A DNA stretch of 64,000 bases, taken from assembly GCA_014529385.2 (NCBI GenBank), contig CM043950.1, positions 79,108,343-79,172,342 on the forward strand. Reading direction: 5' to 3'. Shown here one piece after another: positions 58,873-64,000 of this stretch. This DNA is from Adiantum capillus-veneris (Eukaryota; Streptophyta; Polypodiopsida; Polypodiales; Pteridaceae). How positions within the stretch are numbered: position 1 is the first letter of the stretch; each line of letters begins with the position of its first letter. The notes under the pieces were generated by a model, which searched no databases, had not been told where the DNA came from, and saw only the letters and a program-made list of their open reading frames with translations. The translations under genes and the position numbers were made by a program.

Positions 58873-60455
58873 GATGGTACAGCTCAAGATGGTCGACCTA
58901 TGGAAGTGCAAGAAGCCCGGGCATGGTAGTTTATAGGAAAATGACAGGGGCATTTTATAGGTATTTGATGCAGTTAGGAGACAGGTATACCTAGATGGAG
59001 CACTCACTACGCGAAACTTCAAGTGTTTTTTGCTATCACAGGTGATAGGAGAAAATGTTCATATCCTGAGATTCTAAAAAAGACTAGAGATACTGGATAC
59101 GGGTACTATGAGGTTTATGATATAAGATTTTTATCGAGATGTTTGCATGACACTCTACTGCTGGGATGTGTATGTCAAATGTGGCATTTGGTAGGCCATT
59201 CATGGATTTTTAGCTCTACTCAGTGCAAGGTTGCCGACGCTTGTAAGGTTGGTGCTCTTTTCGGTATGGTATGCGACATTGGCTATGGTTCATTTGTGCA
59301 ACCATCCTAGCTATCCACACTATGACGACTTCGATGAAGTGTGTTATGATGCGATGGAGGCTCGCAGTCGTAGGCATGTGGAGAAAGGAATTGGGGGGTG
59401 CCGAATTTTGGGCATCGACAATCGAACACAATCAAGGGTATGGGAGTTTTTAATTGTCGACAGCTGAAGTCATACTGAGACGTGGGAAACAAGACCAAGC
59501 TGGAGTTTTTTGTTTTTCAAAAACCAGAAGCTAAAGTTCGCAAAAAGGCTAAAAAAAGGAATGAATTGCATGGAGGCAGTCGCCATGGGCGGCACTGCAG
59601 AGGACGGAAATTCTTGAGAAGCCTGGAATTACATGCACGGGACGGCGCCACCTGGGAGCCATTGCATTGAGGGCCGGTGGGTTGACGTGGCACCACAAAG
59701 CAGAGCCTGAGGGAGGAGAAGGGCCAAGAGGCTGTCGCAAAGAGAAGGGACCTCCAACTTCCTTTGGCATGTGGCTCTTTTCTTGCAGCACGAAGCAGGT
59801 GTAACCTTGGGTATAGCTTATAGCTACCAAAGGTTGAGAAGATGGACAGAGCATTGCTAAAGGTCAAAAGGGTTGGTAGCCTTTTGGTACTCCTTGCATT
59901 CAAGGAGGTGCCGTGATCAATGGACAAGTCAAAGACAATTGGAAAGTGAGTGTGGATGATAGCACAAGGAGGAGGAAAAGTATGATGTCATGTTGGTAGG
60001 CTCCGACTCTGGCTACATGAAGGGAAGTTAAAGCTCCACCATTGAATCACTCTTTATACCATGGTATTTGCTAGTTATTCTTAGGTTTATATCCTCCTCC
60101 TCTCTACTCTCCTCTATTATTATGCACCAGTTATATGAGTGATTTGATCGTTTGTCAAGTGTGTGCGCTTTCCATGGGAATGTAGTGTATGCTAGCGGTC
60201 TCCAAATGCCTAAGAGTGTCGAGACTACTTGCATGTGAGTCTATCGTGCTATGAAGGATCAAAGGTTGAGATATATTCTTTGTGGTCGGGTATATGTAAT
60301 CGAGGATGATCATGTGTGAGTCGGGCCAATAGTCGTTTGCCGATTTGGTGTCTATGTGTGCGATTCTGTGTGGTTAGGGTTGTGGAAGTTATCCTGGACT
60401 ATAGAGAGACAGACATATTGTGTGTCGGGTGTTGTTCCCATTTTTCCATTCCCAC
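58872..60455 (+). repeat. 3' LTR of element B
   Basis: Presumed LTR from the polypurine tract to CCCACC at about 60455, about 1.58 kb, similar in size to the element A LTR (1.84 kb). Only its last 0.63 kb has a matching 5' copy in the window. Short ORFs in 59023-59467 look unrelated to known proteins. Confidence 0.6.
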
Positions 60456-61320
60456 CGTGCTTCTTGGCGATCGCATACAGGTTCATACTCCATAGACACC
60501 ATGGATAGCTTCATTCAAAATTATATGCCACAATCTAAACATGATGGATTTGCCTTGCTTATGCGGATATGCACGTGGAAGAGATGACTCGTTGAATGTC
60601 GATACATCCATATAGTGTGGCTTTGCCCTTGGTGAACTATGTGTGCATGTTGAACAAGGCCGGAGTCGATGACCCCTACTGAATCTGTGGATGCAAGCTT
60701 TTTATGGAATCATGCATGTCATCGTCGATTGCAGAAGCCCGTGGGCACTGACCCTTAGTGAAAAAACACATATATCCTTTGCCCTAAGGCCAAAGACCTT
60801 TGGGCGCTTAAGTGTGAAAAAACAACACTTCAACATGGCAATAGCATTCACAGCAGGCGGCCGAGAGAGAGAACAAGGTGACCCGCTCGGTGCGGTGCTC
60901 CATAACGCTCGCCATAGTGACGGGTTCGTAGTAGCTCCCCCTCGCGTGTGCGTGATTTGGTGCCAATCGAATCCCGCCCTTTCTCCCCTCTTAGGGTTGA
61001 TCCCCACACTGCGGCTTCGGCCCTTCCCCTGTGTAGAGACCTTGCCCACCTGTGGTAAGAGAGAAACTCCACGGCCCACTAGTTTTGCATGAGCATGCAA
61101 AAGTGGCTCCACCCCTCATGCCCAAAATAGCTCTAGCTCTGTTACCAGTGAAAGGACCCTAGTGGGACTGCCTTGGATGAGCCTCTCAACCTCCCTTTAA
61201 ATAGCTCTCTGGGCCTCATTCCCTATCCACACTCGTAGTCGGCCCCTTGGGCCTGGTCCTTGACCACCGGCGTTTGCCCTTGGCATGACATCATGATTAT
61301 TTACATTTAGCTCAAAATGA
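60456..61320. other. Possible LTR end with PBS-like site on the minus strand
   Basis: At 61136-61147 the minus strand reads TGGTAACAGAGC, like a Met-tRNA PBS variant, preceded (minus sense) by CCTTTCAC and, some 50 bp upstream, by a TATA-like CTATTTAAAGG. It may be the end of an otherwise missing LTR element. The GC-rich part 60850-61090 yields ORFs on both strands, none recognisable. Confidence 0.3.
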
Positions 61321-62085
61321 ATCAAGGTTGATACCAAAGACTCTATGCATGATTACAAACATCTTTTGTGAAGGTTCATAGAGTTTGAATCACAAAATAG
61401 ACCAAAAACTTGATAAAAATTAAAATCTATATTGTTTGTTAAGAAATTGAGTTTTGACTTGAGAATTTTTATTCAAATTTGGTGAAACTTGACTCAAAGG
61501 CTTAAAACATGTGACAAAAAGATTTGAGTATCGAAAAAATTGAAAAAATTGTTTATTTTAGGTCAAAAGTAAATAATTGCATTTTTTGCTTTTGGGTCAA
61601 TATGGATCAAGGTTGATACCAAAGACTATGCATGATTACAAACATTTTTTGTGAAAGCTCATAGAGTTTGAATCACAAAACATACCAAAAACTTGATAAA
61701 AACTAAAATCCATACTCTTTGTTAAGAAATTAGTTTGACTTGATAAATATTGTTCAAATTTGGTGAAACTTGACTGAGAGACTTAAAACATGTCACAAAA
61801 AGACTTGAGTATTGAAAAAATTGTTCATTTTAAGTCAAAAGTAAATAATCGCATTTTTTGCTTTTGGCTCAAAATGGATCAAGGTTGATACGAAAGACTC
61901 TATTCATGATTATAAACATCTTTTGTGAAGGCTCATAGAGTTTGGATCAAAAAACAAACCAAAAACATGCTAAAAGCTGAAATATGTACTGATTGTTGAG
62001 AAATTGAGTTTGACTTGATGAATCTTGTTCAAATTTTGTGAAACTTGACTCAAAGGCTTAGTTCAAAAATATGCTAAAAAGTTCC
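61321..62085. repeat. AT-rich tandem repeat, about 280 bp x 2.7
   Basis: Copies start with ATCAAGGTTGATAC at 61321, 61606 and 61878. Each carries CATAGAGTTTG, GTGAAACTTGACT and GTCAAAAGTAAATAAT. The third copy is truncated. Confidence 0.92.
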
Positions 62086-62099
62086 ATAAGTAAACAATT

Positions 62100-62520
62100 G
62101 TGATTATTGTCTGTACTGGTATTGATACTACTAGTACTTGACATATATATATTGGTACTACTAGTACTGGTCATACATATACTGATACTACTTGTATTGG
62201 ACATACATATACTGATACTACTGGTACTGGTAATAATACAATACTAGTACTATTGTATTGGCTATATTGGTAATATAGGTACTGGTACTGGTACTGGACC
62301 TATACCAGTAATACTAGTACTAGTACTAGGAAGTTGGTAATATTGGTACTGCTACTAGTACTGGACCTATATTGGTAATATTGGTACTGATACTGGGAAT
62401 TTGATAATATTAGTACTGCTACTAGTATTGCTACCAGTATTGAAAATTTTGTAATACCTGTACTGTTATTGGAAAACTGGTAATACTGGTACTGCTATAT
62501 TGGTACTGGGAAACCGTTTG
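62100..62520. repeat. Degenerate TACTGG/TACTAG hexamer tract
   Basis: About 420 bp dominated by TACTGGTAC, ACTAGTAC and TATTGGTAAT units, with a small outlier near 62683-62705. ACTAGT and GTAC palindromes recur. Confidence 0.9.
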
Positions 62521-63560
62521 TGCTAGAAATTGACGCTTAGTAATTGTGCTATTGGAGTAGTTTTTTTGCAGGAAAAAAGCCCATTTGCATTTGAAAGCAA
62601 GAAGCTTAATTCTACAAAACAAAATTATTATGCTTACAAATGAGAACTCTATGCAATAGTATCTACTTTGAAAACATAGTACTGGTACTGGTATTGGTAT
62701 ACTAGTCTAACACATCAAACTACACACTAACAAAACATTCAAAATGGGATCGAGCATATAATAGTGAAGTTCAAAATGGATTTTTAGTAAAATCAAGCCA
62801 TTAGAACAGTTTCACGAATGGAACTTGCAATTTGAGGCAAGTTTTGATGTTGTTTTGAGAAGAAAATAGACAAATCGTTTTAGCCAAGAACATCATTGTT
62901 CTAACCTAGATTTGGAAGTTGAATCGCAATGCAGTCAAAGCACATAGAATAACTAAAAGTGATTGTTCATGCCAAAAATTGGCTAGTGAAAGTAATTGCA
63001 TTGCAAATTGAGCTTCTAGTTGGACGAACAAGGACACAAATCATGGTGGATTGCAGATTAGGCTATTCAAAGAATAGATTTTTATCATTTCAAAGGCTGC
63101 AATCAATTCTGACACTTTTGAGCTAAAGTTAATCAACTCTTTTGAGTCTAAGAGAAATCAACTACCAAAAGTACTTTAGCAAAGATAGTCCTATCAAACT
63201 CGAGCAGGAGTATTTTTGCTAATCAACACCAGGATCTGCTAAGAGATCGTTCTTAGAGACCAAGACGACTTGGAGTCAAGTCAAGCCAAGATTTCAAATG
63301 CATAAGAATCAAAGCTAACTAGTACTAGTAGCAATACATACAGAAGTGCAATGGACCAGATTTTATAGCTCTATGGCTACATTGGAGATAAGGTTTTGTA
63401 TGCATATTTAGAAGGCCATAGGTATCTTATGAGTAGCAAAAGCATCATAGGAGCTAGGATCCTATTGATCAGAGTAAAGCCAAATTTAGAGAACTCTTAG
63501 ATGTTCACAAACTTTAGTGGAGCTAGGTATTGCAAGCTCAAAAATAAGGTGCATATAGAA
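62521..63560. other. No recognisable gene
   Basis: AT-rich sequence without conserved coding stretches on either strand. Confidence 0.5.
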
Positions 63561-63789
63561 GTGTAAAATATGGATCTAAGTGGTTATCCAAAAACTTGCA
63601 CAAGACCGCAAAGCATCCGTTTGGTGCATATGCAATCAGGATCATTGTTACATGGATTATATTGGTCAAATCTAACGTCTAGAGCCAATAACGAAAGATC
63701 CAAGAGATCAACCAATAGAAGCAAGTCTAATTGGAGAACCAAGTCAAAGATAGTACAAAGGTCAAGATGGAGAATTGTACAGTTTGATG

Positions 63790-64000
63790 CTTGGTATTTC
63801 AAAAGAAAATGCCGATAACTTGGCGAGTATAGAAGCTGAAACTTCTCAGCTAGAGCTTGACATGATAGAACCAAATAAAATACCACCAGTCATGGCATAT
63901 TGCTCAAATTGTGGAAGAAAAAATTGACATTTTCATGAAGATTGTCCAAGAAATGAAGACAACATGGACACATCAACTGCCAAGCAAAGCATGGAGCAAA
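63790..64000 (+). pseudogene. Gag zinc-knuckle segment entering from the right edge
   Basis: A plus-strand frame reads ISKENADNLASIEAETSQLE then NKIPPVMAYCSNCGRKN, a TGA, then HFHEDCPRNEDNMDTSTAKQ. The CX2C...HX4C pattern is that of a retrotransposon nucleocapsid knuckle, with one stop inside. The element continues beyond the window, so its class cannot be told. Confidence 0.5.

Larger units (their letters stand above)
56328..60455 (+). mobile_element. Gag-only non-autonomous LTR retrotransposon, element B
   Basis: Direct repeats 56328-56950 and about 59826-60455 match closely (shared GGTGCCGTGATCAATGG, AGGGAAGTTAAAGCTCCACC, GTGTATGCTAGCGGTCTC). Between them, on the plus strand, are a PBS-like site, a gag-like ORF, the FDPGG C-terminal end, a palindrome, a polypurine tract and then the 3' LTR. 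No protease, RT, RNase H or integrase motif is seen, and the internal length is too short for them. It is the plus-strand homologue of element A. The 3' LTR extends left to about 58870, while the 5' LTR matches only its last 0.6 kb, so the 5' LTR is truncated or replaced. Confidence 0.75.

Overview
This is eukaryotic nuclear DNA from a large, repeat-rich plant genome, and most likely a fern. The main lineage clue is a long array of degenerate plant PPR repeats whose recurring phrases (ITYACILKACG, DMYAKCGALEKAQ, VSWNALI) match the style of fern and lycophyte PPR families. A plant UDP-glycosyltransferase pseudogene with a PSPG box, plant-type LTR retrotransposons and a hAT transposon support a land plant. 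Species cannot be fixed from the sequence. No intact host gene is visible, and almost everything recognisable is a transposable element or a decayed gene.

Layout. 1-5531: the 5' three quarters of a Ty3/gypsy element on the minus strand; its pol frame is open for about 1009 codons to the window edge. 5532-12444: a complete but decayed second gypsy element, minus strand, with paired LTRs (854 and 867 bp), a 4-bp target duplication and two RNase H domains. 12445-16974: an LTR-like dispersed repeat, an unrecognised TATA-led ORF on the plus strand, and a decayed chromovirus integrase with chromodomain on the minus strand. 16975-18911: simple-sequence DNA, with AG tracts, a 35-base C run and a 445-base G tract broken by only four Ts. 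19261-23963: a gag-only non-autonomous LTR element (element A, minus). 24000-27060: low-information DNA plus an inverted copy of the LTR-like repeat. 27240-32230: about 16-18 decayed PPR units. 33624-45616: a Ty1/copia element (minus) split inside reverse transcriptase by a 6.5-kb hAT transposon (35343-41873) with a perfect 8-bp target duplication. The hAT carries a transposase truncated at its C-terminus, a decayed protein kinase gene in opposite orientation, and long subterminal tandem arrays. 48770-51275: the 5' part of another copia element (plus). 53451-54742: a UGT pseudogene. 56328-60455: element B (plus), a second member of the element A family. 61321-62520: AT-rich tandem repeats and a TACTGG-type hexamer tract. 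63790-64000: a gag zinc knuckle entering from the right.

The most interesting points are (i) the element A/B family, which shares gag, a PBS-like site, a C-terminal double FDPGG motif with exactly 12 residues between copies, and a palindrome beside the polypurine tract; (ii) the nested hAT with its kinase cargo and asymmetric subterminal arrays; and (iii) the extreme poly-G tract. All calls come from reading motifs by eye, with no database search.
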